From the NCBI GenBank assembly GCA_964505725.1, contig CAZDJK010000052.1, forward strand, positions 66,396-130,395: a stretch of DNA of 64,000 nt, given 5' to 3'. The notes under the pieces were generated by a model. That model did no database searches and had not been told where the DNA came from. It worked only from the letters and a program-made list of their open reading frames with translations. Source of the DNA: CAVRJC01 sp964505725 (GTDB lineage: Bacteria > Actinomycetota > Acidimicrobiia > IMCC26256 > DASPTH01). Positions 26,944 through 35,775 of this stretch are shown here, in pieces. The position numbers and the translations under genes were made by a program. Every line of letters begins with the position of its first letter. The stretch's first letter is position 1.

Positions 26944-27378
26944 GTGGAAGTCCGCGTCGTGCGCCTCGACCCCGGCCTCGCGCTGCCACGCCAGCAGCAT
27001 GCGGACGACGCCGGCTACGACCTCCACGCGCGCGACTCGGTGACCATCCCTGCCGGTGGTGGGCGTGGCGTCGTGCCGACCGGGCTCGCGATCGCGATCC
27101 CGCCCGGCTACGCGGGGTTCGTGGTCCCACGCTCGGGGCTCGCGCTCACCCATGGAGTCACTTGCCTCAACACGCCCGGTCTCATCGATCCGCTGTACCG
27201 CGGCGAGCTGAAGGTGCTGCTCGTGAACACCGATCCCGACCGTGACTACACCGTGTCACGGGGCGACCGGGTCGCCCAGCTCGTGCTGCAACGGGTCGAG
27301 ACCGTCGATTGGATCGAGGTCGACGAGCTGGACGAAACCGTCCGCGACCGGTACGGCTTCGGCAGCACGGGCCGCTGA
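26944..27378 (+). CDS. dut: dUTP diphosphatase
   Basis: 144-residue trimeric dUTPase that hydrolyses dUTP to dUMP and keeps uracil out of DNA. All five motifs are present: DAGYDLHA, PRSGLAL, GLIDPLYRGELKV (catalytic Asp82), DRVAQLVLQ, and RYGFGSTGR at the very C-terminus. GTG at 26944 is five bases after the DUF3501 stop, so the two are likely co-transcribed although their roles are unrelated. Confidence 0.95.
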   Translation: MEVRVVRLDPGLALPRQQHADDAGYDLHARDSVTIPAGGGRGVVPTGLAIAIPPGYAGFVVPRSGLALTHGVTCLNTPGLIDPLYRGELKVLLVNTDPDRDYTVSRGDRVAQLVLQRVETVDWIEVDELDETVRDRYGFGSTGR

Positions 27379-27404
27379 GGCCGCGCGCTATCCTCGACGT
27401 CCAC

Positions 27405-27480
27405 GCGGACGTGGCTCAGTTGGTAGAGCACAACCTTGCCAAGGTTGGGGTCGCGGGTTCGAGTCCCGTCGTCCGCTCCA
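27405..27480 (+). tRNA. tRNA-Gly (anticodon GCC)
   Basis: Complete cloverleaf: acceptor GCGGACG pairs with CGTCCGC, D-arm GGCTCAGTTGGTAGAGC, anticodon stem CAACC/GGTTG with loop TTGCCAA, T-arm GCGGGTTCGAGTCCCGT. Anticodon GCC reads glycine codons. The 3' CCA is encoded (27478-27480). Confidence 0.97.
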
Positions 27481-27623
27481 GCACGAAGGCGCATCAACGA
27501 CCCCTGCCGGAGGGGGCGTCGGTAGCCGAGGGTGCGAGCGACCGAACCACCGCGAGGCCGGGACCACATGCACCAGATGTAAGGTCCTACCGTGCGTACA
27601 CCCGCGCGAGAGGGGAGGCGCCC

Positions 27624-28493
27624 GTGTTCCCGTCCTCTTTCGACTACGTCGCTGCCCGGTCGGTGGACGAGGCAATCGCCGCCAAGCGAGAGGGGGGTGA
27701 CGAGACCCGCTTCCTCGCCGGGGGGCAGAGCCTGTTGCCGATGATGAAGGCCCGGCTGGCCGACCCGGCCAGGCTCGTCGACATCAACCGGATTCCGGGA
27801 CTCGACACGCTGGAGCGCAATAACGGCTTCCTGCGCGTCGGCGCGTTGGTACGGCACGCCGACATCGCGCGGTCGGACCTCACGTTCGGTGCCGTGGCGT
27901 CGGCGGCGCCGTGGATCTCGGATCCGCTCGTGCGCAATCGCGGCACGTTGTGCGGGTCGGTCTCGCACTGCGATCCGGAGGGCGACTGGAACTCGGTGCT
28001 GCTCGCGACCGGTGCCGACGTGGTGGCGCGCGGGTCGCGCGGCGAGCGCGTGATCCCTATCGCCGACTTCATCGTCGACTTCTTCCAGAGCTCGCTCGCC
28101 GATGACGAGATGGTCACCGAGGTGCGGATCCGCGTTCCCGCGGGCAAGAGCGGCGGCTCGTACCAGAAGCTCGAACGCAAGGTCGGTGACTACGCGACGG
28201 TCGGAGTGGCCGCCCACCTCGAGCTGACGGACAACGGCACCATCGAGCGCGCCGGGCTGGCGCTCACCGCGGTCACGCCGGTCAACACGAAGGCCGCCGC
28301 CGCCGAGCGGCTCATGCAGGGAGAGGTGCCGAGCGACGAGCTGTTCGCTGCGGCAGCCGACGCGGCGGCCGCCACGTCGGATCCGCGCGACGACGTGCGG
28401 GGGAGTGCCGTATGGAAGCGCAACATCGTGCGTGTGTTCACGCGACGAGCGCTCGCCGCGGCCGCAGCGCAGGCTCAGGCGCCGGCAAGCTGA
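27624..28493 (+). CDS. coxM: Aerobic CO dehydrogenase medium (FAD) subunit
   Basis: 289-residue flavoprotein of the xanthine dehydrogenase family. Seen: FLAGGQSLLPMMKARLADPA and VRNRGTLCGSVSHCDPEGDW, the two FAD-binding motifs of CoxM-type subunits. It passes electrons from the CoxS iron-sulphur clusters to the respiratory chain. GTG start at 27624 behind GGGGAGG. First gene of the coxMSL order, the typical order of form I CO dehydrogenases; 13 bases before coxS. A promoter should lie in the 143 bases after tRNA-Gly. Confidence 0.93.
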   Translation: MFPSSFDYVAARSVDEAIAAKREGGDETRFLAGGQSLLPMMKARLADPARLVDINRIPGLDTLERNNGFLRVGALVRHADIARSDLTFGAVASAAPWISDPLVRNRGTLCGSVSHCDPEGDWNSVLLATGADVVARGSRGERVIPIADFIVDFFQSSLADDEMVTEVRIRVPAGKSGGSYQKLERKVGDYATVGVAAHLELTDNGTIERAGLALTAVTPVNTKAAAAERLMQGEVPSDELFAAAADAAAATSDPRDDVRGSAVWKRNIVRVFTRRALAAAAAQAQAPAS

Positions 28494-28506
28494 GAGGAGG
28501 CGATCC

Positions 28507-28968
28507 GTGGAGATCACGGTCACGTTGAACGGCACCGCCTACACGCACGATGTCGAGCCGCGACTGCTCCTCGTCGACTACATCCGTACCCGCGCCGCGC
28601 TCACGGGGACCCACATCGGCTGTGACACCACCAGTTGCGGCGCGTGCACCGTGCTCGTCGACGGGACGCCGATGAAGTCGTGCGCCATGCTCGCGGTGCA
28701 GGCCGACGGCGCCAGCCTCACCACCGTCGAGGGACTCGGCGAGAACGGCAAGCCGGGCGCGATGCAGGCCGCGTTCAAGGAGGCGCACGGCCTGCAGTGC
28801 GGCTTCTGCACGCCGGGGATGATGCTCGTCGGCACCGCGCTGCTCGAGGAGAACCCGAGCCCGTCGGACGACGACGTGCGGTGGGCCATCTCCGGCAACA
28901 TCTGTCGTTGCACGGGTTACATGAACATCGTCAAGGCGATCCAGGCCGCTGCCGGAGCCGTATCATGA
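28507..28968 (+). CDS. coxS: Aerobic CO dehydrogenase small (2Fe-2S) subunit
   Basis: 153-residue iron-sulphur protein with two [2Fe-2S] clusters. Seen: plant-type cluster ligands Cys39, Cys44, Cys47 and Cys59 (GCDTTSCGACTVL, KSC) and the second cluster Cys98, Cys101, Cys133 and Cys135 (CGFC, CRC). GTG start at 28507 preceded by GAGAGGAGG. Its stop overlaps the coxL ATG by 4 bases. Confidence 0.96.
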   Translation: MEITVTLNGTAYTHDVEPRLLLVDYIRTRAALTGTHIGCDTTSCGACTVLVDGTPMKSCAMLAVQADGASLTTVEGLGENGKPGAMQAAFKEAHGLQCGFCTPGMMLVGTALLEENPSPSDDDVRWAISGNICRCTGYMNIVKAIQAAAGAVS

Positions 28969-31340
28969 CCATGACCCAGGGACCGGTCCAGAAGCCGTCG
29001 ACGCCGCCCGAGATCGGCGGCATCGGTCACTCGGTGAAGCGTCAGGAAGATGACCGCTTCATCGCGGGCCAGGGCAACTACCTCGACGACCACGTGCTCC
29101 CGGGCATGCTGCACATGGCGATCCTCCGCGCCCCCGTCGCGCACGCGCGGATCAGGAGCATCGACACCTCGGCCGCGACCGCGCTCGACGGCGTGGTCGC
29201 CGTCGTGACCGGCGAGCTCCTGGCGCAGTACGGCCTCGCGTGGATGCCGACCATGTCGGGCGACACCCAGGCGGTGCTCGCCACCGACAAGGTGCGGTTC
29301 CAGGGTCAGGAAGTCGCCGCCGTCGTGGCCACCGACCCGTACCTCGCGGAGGACGCGCTCGAGCACATCGACGTCGACTACGAGATCCTTCCTGCCATCA
29401 CGACACCCCAGCAGGCGCTCGGCGATGACGCGGTGGTGATCCGTGACGACAAGGAGGACAAGAAGGACAACCTCGTGTACGAGTGGGAGAGCGGAGATGC
29501 CGCGGCCACCGATGCGGCGTTTGCGAGGGCCGACCGGGTCGTCACCCTGGAGACGCACTACCCGCGCTCGCACCCTTCGCCGCTCGAGACGTGTGGCATC
29601 CTCGCCGACGTCAACTCGGTGAGTGGTCAGGCGACCATCTACATGACGTCGCAGGCGCCGCACGCCCACCGCACGGTGTTCGCCATGGTCGCGGGTCTCC
29701 CCGAGCAGAACATCCGCATCATCAGCCCGGACATCGGTGGCGGGTTCGGGAACAAGGTGCCCGTGTACCCCGGCTACGTGGTGGCCACGGCGGCCTCGCT
29801 CGTGATCGGCAAGCCTGTGAAGTGGGTCGAGAGCCGCAGTGAGAACCTTATCTCCACAGGCTTCGCGCGGGACTACCACATGAAGGGTGAGCTCGCGCTC
29901 ACCAACGAGGGTCGTATCCTCGCGTTGCGCGTCGAGATGCTCTCCGACCAGGGGGCGTTCTACGCCGACGCGCAGCCCACGCGGTTCCGCGCCGGGCTGT
30001 TCCACGTGGTGACAGGGAGCTACGACTATCCCGCCGCCTACGTGAAGGCGCGCGGCGCGTACACGAACAAGGCGCCCGGCGGCGTCGCGTACCGATGTTC
30101 GTTCCGCATCACCGAGGCTTCGTTCCTGATCGAGCGACTCGTGCAGACGGCCGCCTACGAGCTCGGCATCGACCCGGCCGAGATCCGTTTCAAGAACTTC
30201 ATCCAGCCCGAGCAGTTCCCCTACGAGACGCCCACGGGCTTCGTCTACGACTCCGGCGACTACCCGGCGGCGCTGCGCAAGGCGCTCGACGAAGTGGGCT
30301 ACGACGCGCTGCGCGCCGAGCAGAAGCAGGCGCGCGCGGAGGGCAGGCTGCTCGGTGTCGGCATCGCGCACTTCACCGAAGCGGTGGGCGCCGGCCCGTC
30401 GAAGAAGTACGACATCCTCGGCCTCAAGATGATCGACTCGGCCGAGCTACGCGTGCACCCCACTGGCAAGGCGATCCTCAAGCTGGGGGTGAAGTCACAG
30501 GGCCAGGGACACGCGACGACATTCGCCCAGATCGTGGCCGACGAGCTCGGGATCCCTTCGAGCGACGTCAAGGTCGTCGAGGGCGACACCGACAACACGC
30601 CGTACGGCCTCGGCACGTACGGGTCGCGTTCCACGCCTGTCGGCGGCGCGGCAACCGCGATGGTGTCGCGCCAGATCGCAGCCAAGGCCAAGAAGATCGC
30701 CGCGCACCTGCTCGAGGCAGCTGACGCGGACATCGAGCTCGAGAACGGCAAGCTCTCGGTCAAGGGCTCGCCCGATCGCTCGGTGACCATCCAGGACGTG
30801 GCGCTCGCCGCTTACACCAACCTGCCCGACGGCATGGAGTACGGCCTCGAGGACGTCCACTACTACGACCCGCCGAACCTCACGTACCCGTACGGCAGCT
30901 ACGTCGTGGTGGTGGAGGTCGACCCGGAGACGGGTGTGTGGAGGGTGCGGCGCATGGTCGCGCTCGACGACTGCGGTGTACGCATCAATCCCATGATCGT
31001 CGAGGGCCAGATCCATGGCGGGCTCACCGAGGGGTTCGCGAAGTCGTCGATGCAGTGGATCACCTTCGACGAAGAGGGCAACTGCATCGGCTCCAATTTC
31101 ATGGACTATCTCATCCCCACGGCATGGGAGACGCCACGCTTCGAGCTGCTCGAGACGTGCACGCCGTCGCCCCACCACCCGATCGGCGCCAAGGGTGTGG
31201 GTGAGTCGGCAACCGTGGGCTCACCGGCCGCGTACGTGAACGCGGTGATCGACGCGCTCGCGCACCTCGGCGTGCGCAACATCGACATGCCCCTGCTGCC
31301 CGACCGGGTGTGGTCGGCGATCCAGTCGGCGACTGGATAG
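28965..31340 (+). CDS. coxL: Aerobic CO dehydrogenase large (molybdenum) subunit, form I
   Basis: 791-residue molybdopterin-cytosine-dinucleotide subunit that oxidises CO to CO2. The decisive feature is AYRCSFR at residues 375-381 (bases 30087-30107): this AYxCSFR loop with Cys378 is the form I active-site signature, unlike AYRGAGR of form II proteins. Also seen: DIGGGFGNKVPVYPGYV, GQGHATTFAQIVADELG and C-terminal GAKGVGESATVGSPAAYVNA with the catalytic Glu. Length and order match true CO dehydrogenases. Expected to support survival on trace CO. Confidence 0.96.
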   Translation: MTMTQGPVQKPSTPPEIGGIGHSVKRQEDDRFIAGQGNYLDDHVLPGMLHMAILRAPVAHARIRSIDTSAATALDGVVAVVTGELLAQYGLAWMPTMSGDTQAVLATDKVRFQGQEVAAVVATDPYLAEDALEHIDVDYEILPAITTPQQALGDDAVVIRDDKEDKKDNLVYEWESGDAAATDAAFARADRVVTLETHYPRSHPSPLETCGILADVNSVSGQATIYMTSQAPHAHRTVFAMVAGLPEQNIRIISPDIGGGFGNKVPVYPGYVVATAASLVIGKPVKWVESRSENLISTGFARDYHMKGELALTNEGRILALRVEMLSDQGAFYADAQPTRFRAGLFHVVTGSYDYPAAYVKARGAYTNKAPGGVAYRCSFRITEASFLIERLVQTAAYELGIDPAEIRFKNFIQPEQFPYETPTGFVYDSGDYPAALRKALDEVGYDALRAEQKQARAEGRLLGVGIAHFTEAVGAGPSKKYDILGLKMIDSAELRVHPTGKAILKLGVKSQGQGHATTFAQIVADELGIPSSDVKVVEGDTDNTPYGLGTYGSRSTPVGGAATAMVSRQIAAKAKKIAAHLLEAADADIELENGKLSVKGSPDRSVTIQDVALAAYTNLPDGMEYGLEDVHYYDPPNLTYPYGSYVVVVEVDPETGVWRVRRMVALDDCGVRINPMIVEGQIHGGLTEGFAKSSMQWITFDEEGNCIGSNFMDYLIPTAWETPRFELLETCTPSPHHPIGAKGVGESATVGSPAAYVNAVIDALAHLGVRNIDMPLLPDRVWSAIQSATG

Positions 31341-31349
31341 CGCTGGCGC

Positions 31350-32306
31350 ATGAGCATCGACGTCCTCGCCGAGGCGGTGCGGCTCACGCGGGATCGTCAG
31401 CCGTTCGCGCTGGCCACCGTCGTGTGGCGGCGGGCCCCGACGTCGGGGCATGTGGGCTCGAAGGGCGTCGTACTGGGCGATGGCACCGTACGGGGTTGGC
31501 TCGGCGGCGCGTGCGCCGAGCCCACGGTGGTGCGCGAGGCGTTGGCAGCACTGGCGGATCGCCGGCCGCGCCTGCTGTTCCTCGGCTCACCCGACGAGCT
31601 CGCCGCTCACGACGACGGCACGACGCTCACGGTTGCGATGGCGTGCGAGAGTGAAGGCGCGATGGAGATCTACCTCGAGCCGTTCCTGCCCAAGCCCCAG
31701 TTGGTCGTGATCGGGCGCTCGCCGGCTGTCCAGGCGCTCACCGTGCAGGCGCGTGCGCTCGACTGGGACGTGGCCGTCGTCGACGACGGAGGGCGGCCCT
31801 ACGAGCATCCCTTTCCAGATCTCGTGCGCACCGTGCTCGACTTCGAGGGTCTCGGCGTGGGGCCATCGACCGCCGTCGTCATCGCCACGCAGGGCCACTA
31901 CGACGATCTCGCGCTGCGCGCCGCGCTCGCGACCGACGCAGGGTACATCGGCCTCGTCGCAGCCGAGAAGCGCGCCTCCGCGGTGCTGGAGTCCCTTCGC
32001 GACGAGGGGATGAGCGAAGAGCAGCTCGGGCGTGTGCACGCGCCCGCGGGTCTCGACCTCGGGCGGGTCGACAATGCCGAAATCGCAGTGTCGGTCCTCG
32101 CCGACCTCGTAACCCGGCGGGCCGCAGGACAGCTGCAGGACGCGGTCACGGCACCGCCGCGCCAGGCCATCGACCCGGTGTGCGGCATGACCGTGTTCGT
32201 CGAGGGAGCCAAGTACCACGCCGTGTACAACGGCCGCGACTACTGGTTCTGCGCGTCGGCTTGCCACCGCGCCTTCACGGGTGAGCCGTCGGCCTACGTC
32301 GCATAG
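31350..32306 (+). CDS. XdhC/CoxI-family maturation protein with C-terminal YHS domain
   Basis: 318-residue protein. Residues about 5-90 form the XdhC/CoxI domain (FALATVVWRRAPTSGHVGSKG), about 105-250 the Rossmann-like XdhC C-terminal domain (PQLVVIGRSPAVQALTVQA, YIGLVAAEKRASAVLESLRD), and about 270-318 a YHS domain (IDPVCGMTV, WFCASACHRAF). XdhC-type proteins bind molybdenum cofactor and help insert and sulphurate it. Nine bases after coxL, so it very likely matures this enzyme. The fused YHS metal-binding module is less usual; it might handle copper for the Mo-Cu site (inference). Confidence 0.88.
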   Translation: MSIDVLAEAVRLTRDRQPFALATVVWRRAPTSGHVGSKGVVLGDGTVRGWLGGACAEPTVVREALAALADRRPRLLFLGSPDELAAHDDGTTLTVAMACESEGAMEIYLEPFLPKPQLVVIGRSPAVQALTVQARALDWDVAVVDDGGRPYEHPFPDLVRTVLDFEGLGVGPSTAVVIATQGHYDDLALRAALATDAGYIGLVAAEKRASAVLESLRDEGMSEEQLGRVHAPAGLDLGRVDNAEIAVSVLADLVTRRAAGQLQDAVTAPPRQAIDPVCGMTVFVEGAKYHAVYNGRDYWFCASACHRAFTGEPSAYVA

Positions 32307-32393
32307 GTGGCGTCGGTGAGGGGCTGTCCTTCAGCGGGCCCAAGGCTCGGATGGCCCACAAGAACCGAGCCATGTAGCGCGAGTCGCCTCCGT

Positions 32394-32444
32394 GTGCTCG
32401 ATCCCGCCGGGCATCCCTTCTGCCTGTTCGTGGCGGGCGAGTAA
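32394..32444 (+). pseudogene. Remnant of a VOC-protein C-terminus
   Basis: The 16 codons before the TAA at 32442 read VLDPAGHPFCLFVAGE, which is the usual final strand of glyoxalase-like (VOC) proteins. Nothing upstream in any frame completes the domain. It is therefore a scrap of a decayed gene next to intact VOC genes. The remaining bases 32307-32511 hold no other gene. Confidence 0.6.
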
Positions 32445-32511
32445 CCGGGCAACGTGTTCGGCGCACCCGTCCGGCATTGTGGGGCGGTGGTCCTGCGGTC
32501 AAGATGGTGCC

Positions 32512-32883
32512 GTGATCGACCACGTCTCTATCCAGTGCGCTGACGCGGGCGCGAGCGCCCGGTTCTACGACGCCGTCCTCACCACGATCGGCGGCGTGCG
32601 CGTGATGGACTTCGGCGAAGTCATCGGATATGGCGTTCCTCCCCAGCCCGACTTCTGGATTGGGCCGCGGACCACCGGCAGCGGATTCCGCGAGTCGCAT
32701 CTTGCGTTCACGGCACCCGACCGGACCGCCGTGCGAGCGTTCTTCGATGCAGCAGTGGCCGCCGGCGCTGACGTGCTCCACGAGCCTCGGCTGTGGCCCG
32801 AGTACCACCCCAGCTACTACGGCGCGTTCGTCCGGGATCCGGACGGTAACAACGTCGAGGCGGTCTGTCATGCGCCGGAGTGA
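32512..32883 (+). CDS. VOC-family protein
   Basis: 123-residue single VOC module. Seen: IDHVSIQCADAGASARFYD at the start, HLAFTAPDRTAVRAFFDAAV in the middle and FVRDPDGNNVEAVCH at the end, the complete beta-alpha-beta pattern with candidate metal ligands His, His and Glu. GTG at 32512 is the only start that keeps the first strand intact. Function (glyoxalase, dioxygenase or binding protein) not determinable; one of several VOC genes in this zone. Confidence 0.88.
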   Translation: MIDHVSIQCADAGASARFYDAVLTTIGGVRVMDFGEVIGYGVPPQPDFWIGPRTTGSGFRESHLAFTAPDRTAVRAFFDAAVAAGADVLHEPRLWPEYHPSYYGAFVRDPDGNNVEAVCHAPE

Positions 32884-32961
32884 CCAGATCATGCCCGAAC
32901 TGCGAACGGCCTCGCGTCCGTCGTCGTCGCCCAGCCGGCGGTCGGGGATGGAGCGGTCGGG

Positions 32962-33342
32962 TCAGACGTGTTGCGTGAGTTCTATGACGTTGCCGTCGAG
33001 ATCCTCGTAGCGCCCACTGCGGCCCCACGGTTCGTTTCGTGGCTCGTGGATCACGCGGGCCCCGGCTCGCACGGCGGCCGCGTGAGCTTGCTCGATGTCT
33101 TCGACGCCCAGGCTGAGTTGCACGCCGGCAGTGGGCTTGCCCTTCGCGGGGTAGAGGGCGAAATGGAGGTAGGCACCGTCTCGCCACGAGATCTCCGCGT
33201 GGCGACCGCCGGTCCAGCGGTCCTCGACCCCGTTGTCCCCAGGGTGAAGGTCCACACCGAACGCATCCCGGTACAGAGCTGTCGACCGATCCAGATCTGT
33301 GACTTCGAGGATCACGGCGACCAACCGGCGAGCGTCTGCCAT
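32962..33342 (-). CDS. VOC-family protein
   Basis: 126-residue single VOC module on the opposite strand. Seen: LVAVILEVTDLDRSTALYRD, HLGVEDIE-type central helix (LSLGVEDIEQAHAAAVRAGA) and the C-terminal RYEDLDGNVIELTQHV, with Glu as a candidate metal ligand. ATG at 33342. Tail to tail with the preceding VOC gene but different in sequence, so not a recent duplicate. Confidence 0.88.
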   Translation of the reverse strand: MADARRLVAVILEVTDLDRSTALYRDAFGVDLHPGDNGVEDRWTGGRHAEISWRDGAYLHFALYPAKGKPTAGVQLSLGVEDIEQAHAAAVRAGARVIHEPRNEPWGRSGRYEDLDGNVIELTQHV

Positions 33343-33475
33343 CCGAGCCGTCCCTGGTATCGGAACCGGGACGATAGGGCGAGACCCATGAGACGTCTAC
33401 CCGCCTTGGCGGCGTGCACCCTTGCGGCGTTTCGTCACCTCCGGTCGGGAGTCGAGATGCGACAGACTGAAGTGC

Positions 33476-33868
33476 GTGGCGCTGGACGAACCCGCGCGCG
33501 ACGACGACCTGGCCCTGCGCCGCGTTCGCGCGATCTGTCGAGGATTCGCCGGTGCAGATGAGGGCGAGCTCCAGAACCGGCCGCTCTTCCGGGTTGGCCG
33601 ACGACGCTTCGCGATCTTCAACGGCCACACCTCACCGCGACGCCCGCGTTGGAACGCATCAGGCCGGTCATTGCACTTCGTCGCCGACCCACTCGAGCTC
33701 GATGCTCTCCGACAGGATGACCGATTCACAGCATCACCGCACCACGGCGATCGCGGCTGGCTCGCGATCCGACTCGACCATCCTGACGCCGTGGACTGGG
33801 ATGAGATCGCCGAGCTCCTCGAGTCTGCATACCGGCGCGTCGTCCCTCGTGCCCTCACCGGCGAATAG
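33476..33868 (+). CDS. MmcQ/YjbR-like protein
   Basis: 130-residue protein of the MmcQ/YjbR (DUF419) family, a small alpha-beta fold proposed to bind DNA or nucleotides. Seen: LRRVRAICRGFAGADEGELQ, PLFRVGRRRFAIFNG, LHFVADPLELDALRQDDRF and GWLAIRLDHPDAVDWDEIAE. GTG at 33476 is chosen because upstream codons do not resemble the family. Isolated from any obvious operon partner. Confidence 0.8.
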   Translation: MALDEPARDDDLALRRVRAICRGFAGADEGELQNRPLFRVGRRRFAIFNGHTSPRRPRWNASGRSLHFVADPLELDALRQDDRFTASPHHGDRGWLAIRLDHPDAVDWDEIAELLESAYRRVVPRALTGE

Positions 33869-33899
33869 CTCCGCAAGCCGGCGTTCGCGGGCAACGCGG

Positions 33900-34205
33900 A
33901 TGGTGTGCGAAAGTGCCAACTCGTGGAGCCGAGATCGGGGGCTTGATCCTTGGGACTCCTCGTTCATGTTCAGCAGGTACGGCGAACGCGACTTCTTCCT
34001 GATCCACCTGCTCGACGAGACCGCACTGGGCCGGCCCGGGCCGACGACGTTCGGGCTGCTCGTTGACGATCTCGATTCGACTCATGCAAGGGCGCTCGCG
34101 GCGGGCGCAACCGAGGTCATCAAGCCCCGCGAAGCGCAGGGGATGCCTCGCAACTCCGCCGTCAAGGATCCGCACGGCAACTGGATCTGCGTCTACCAGG
34201 GCTGA
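33900..34205 (+). pseudogene. N-terminally truncated VOC protein
   Basis: From FMFSRYGERDFFLIHLLDE onward the frame reads as the second half of a VOC domain (TTFGLLVDDLDSTHARALAA, AVKDPHGNWICVYQG). The first strand and helix are missing: the about 20 codons before residue 23 do not match, and other frames upstream show nothing that does. Either a pseudogene that lost its 5' end or a half-module starting at the ATG at 33966 that pairs with another subunit. The first explanation is favoured because the surroundings hold other gene debris. Confidence 0.55.
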
Positions 34206-34317
34206 CCGCGACGTCCTCAACGCGCATGCTTTGGTCGTCTCGGACCCGGCGTTCGAGGGCACGTCGTCGGACCGCGGTGACCGTGGTTCGGCGGCGTTGC
34301 GAGGCGTCGCTGGGTTG

Positions 34318-34950
34318 TCAGTGCCGGGGGCTCTTCTGGGCGCGGAGAAGGATCTGGTACTCGCCGAGGTCGATGGCGGACGCGGCGAAGCCGGCGCTGC
34401 GTAACCGGTCCTGGACCGTCGCCGGGTCGAGCGGGACGAAGGTCTCGCCTTCTTCGTGATGCCGCAACCGGACTCCGTCCTGGTCGAGCGCGTCGGCCAC
34501 GAGAAACGCACCGCCGGGACGCAGCACGCCGCACACCTCGGCGAAGAGACGGTCCTGCAACTCAGGCGTCGGCATGTGATGGAGCATGTGGAAGCACGTG
34601 ACCGATGAGAACCGGTCCGCCTGCAGGCCGGTGTCGGTTCCGTCGCCGTGCACGACCTCCACATTGCTGCCGGTCAGACGCGCTGCGAGAGCATCCGCCA
34701 ACGAGCGGTCCAGCTCCAAGGCGGTGACGTGCGCGGCCCGCTCGCGCAGGAGGTCGGTCGTCCGGCCGGGCCCGGGGCCGATCTCGAGCACTTCGTCGCC
34801 GAGATCGCCGTTCGCGGACAGCCAGGGCAGCAGATCCGATTGCAGCATCTCCGCCCACGCGTCGCTGGCAAGGAAGGCCAAGTGCCCAGCGTTCATTGGC
34901 ACGAACTCCGCGGGTTCGCTCTTCCCTGCTCGGTCATGGCTCATGGGCAT
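34318..34950 (-). CDS. Class I SAM-dependent methyltransferase
   Basis: 210-residue methyltransferase. Seen: SAM motif I VLEIGPGPGRTTDLL, motif II ALELDRSLADALAARL, acidic VVHGDGTDTGL and motif IV region FSSVTCFHMLHHMPTPEL, then LRPGGAFLVADAL. Substrate unknown; the family includes small-molecule methylases and arsenite-like proteins. ATG at 34950 (a second ATG two codons in). Stands alone with no close neighbour on its strand. Confidence 0.88.
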   Translation of the reverse strand: MPMSHDRAGKSEPAEFVPMNAGHLAFLASDAWAEMLQSDLLPWLSANGDLGDEVLEIGPGPGRTTDLLRERAAHVTALELDRSLADALAARLTGSNVEVVHGDGTDTGLQADRFSSVTCFHMLHHMPTPELQDRLFAEVCGVLRPGGAFLVADALDQDGVRLRHHEEGETFVPLDPATVQDRLRSAGFAASAIDLGEYQILLRAQKSPRH

Positions 34951-35127
34951 CGCACCTTTCTAGACCTTCGACAGGGCATCCGGCTTTACCTCCTGGCGGC
35001 AGGCGCAAGACAAGGCTCCACTGGCGCTCGGTGCCCGCGTTCTGGGGCACCTTTGCATGTCGTTCTGGCGCGGTGGCCTCTGTGGCCGCGACGCATCGCG
35101 GGCGACCTGTACGCGGTTTGCCGAGCT

Positions 35128-35775
35128 TCAGGTGAGTCGGAATGGCGGGTATTCGTCGGTCATGAAGAGCACGTATGTGTTGACGCGGTAACCCCAACGT
35201 GCGACGCCGACTACGTAGTCGCGGAGAGCTCGTGGGTAGCGACCGGTGATGATGACAGCGAAGAACGTGATGATCCATACGAAGAACACACCGACGCCAA
35301 GCACCGCGAGCACGATGTAGTGGGGGATCGCGAGGAGCCACTTCACGAGCGGGAGCCAGCGGTTCATCTCGCCTGGTGGTTGGATGGAGAGACGAGCCGT
35401 GTCGATGCCGTCGTCGGTTGGGGTCGTCGCGAACGAGAACGGCGGGTATTCGTCGCGCATGAAGAACGCGAATGTTGTGACGCGCCATTGGTACCGGTAG
35501 GTCATCACACGGAAGTTGAAGATGCTGTCGGGGATACGTGTGGTGAAGAGCACCAGGAAGAACGAGAGCAACGCGAGTGCACGTTCGACGAGGACAAGGA
35601 GGTAGACAACGACGAACTGGGGGATCGCCAGAAGCCAGTTGACGAGTGGGCGCCACCGGGCGACTCCGTCGACCCGGTCGAAGTCGACGACAACGGGATA
35701 GTCGTTCTTGTCGGTGGACCCGGGTTCCGGTGGCGGACCCAATGGCGGTGGTGGTGGCGTACCGGAGTCGGCCAT
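35128..35775 (-). CDS. DUF4389 family membrane protein
   Basis: 215-residue membrane protein built from two similar halves. Each half has a WLLAIP motif opening a span pair (NWLLAIPQFVVVYLLVLV and KWLLAIPHYIVLAVLGVGVF) and ends in R-Y-x-W/G-R plus F-M-R/T-D-E-Y-P-P-F (FFMRDEYPPFSF, LFMTDEYPPFRLT). This internal duplication is typical of DUF4389 proteins, whose function is unknown. Proline-rich N-terminus is cytoplasmic. Base composition is visibly less GC-rich than the flanking 30 kb. Confidence 0.85.
   Translation of the reverse strand: MADSGTPPPPPLGPPPEPGSTDKNDYPVVVDFDRVDGVARWRPLVNWLLAIPQFVVVYLLVLVERALALLSFFLVLFTTRIPDSIFNFRVMTYRYQWRVTTFAFFMRDEYPPFSFATTPTDDGIDTARLSIQPPGEMNRWLPLVKWLLAIPHYIVLAVLGVGVFFVWIITFFAVIITGRYPRALRDYVVGVARWGYRVNTYVLFMTDEYPPFRLT

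Noticed and set aside
28917..30371. Minus-strand frame across coxL
   Set aside because: Antisense shadow of the well-supported molybdenum subunit; composition is His/Arg/Val-rich with no family pattern.
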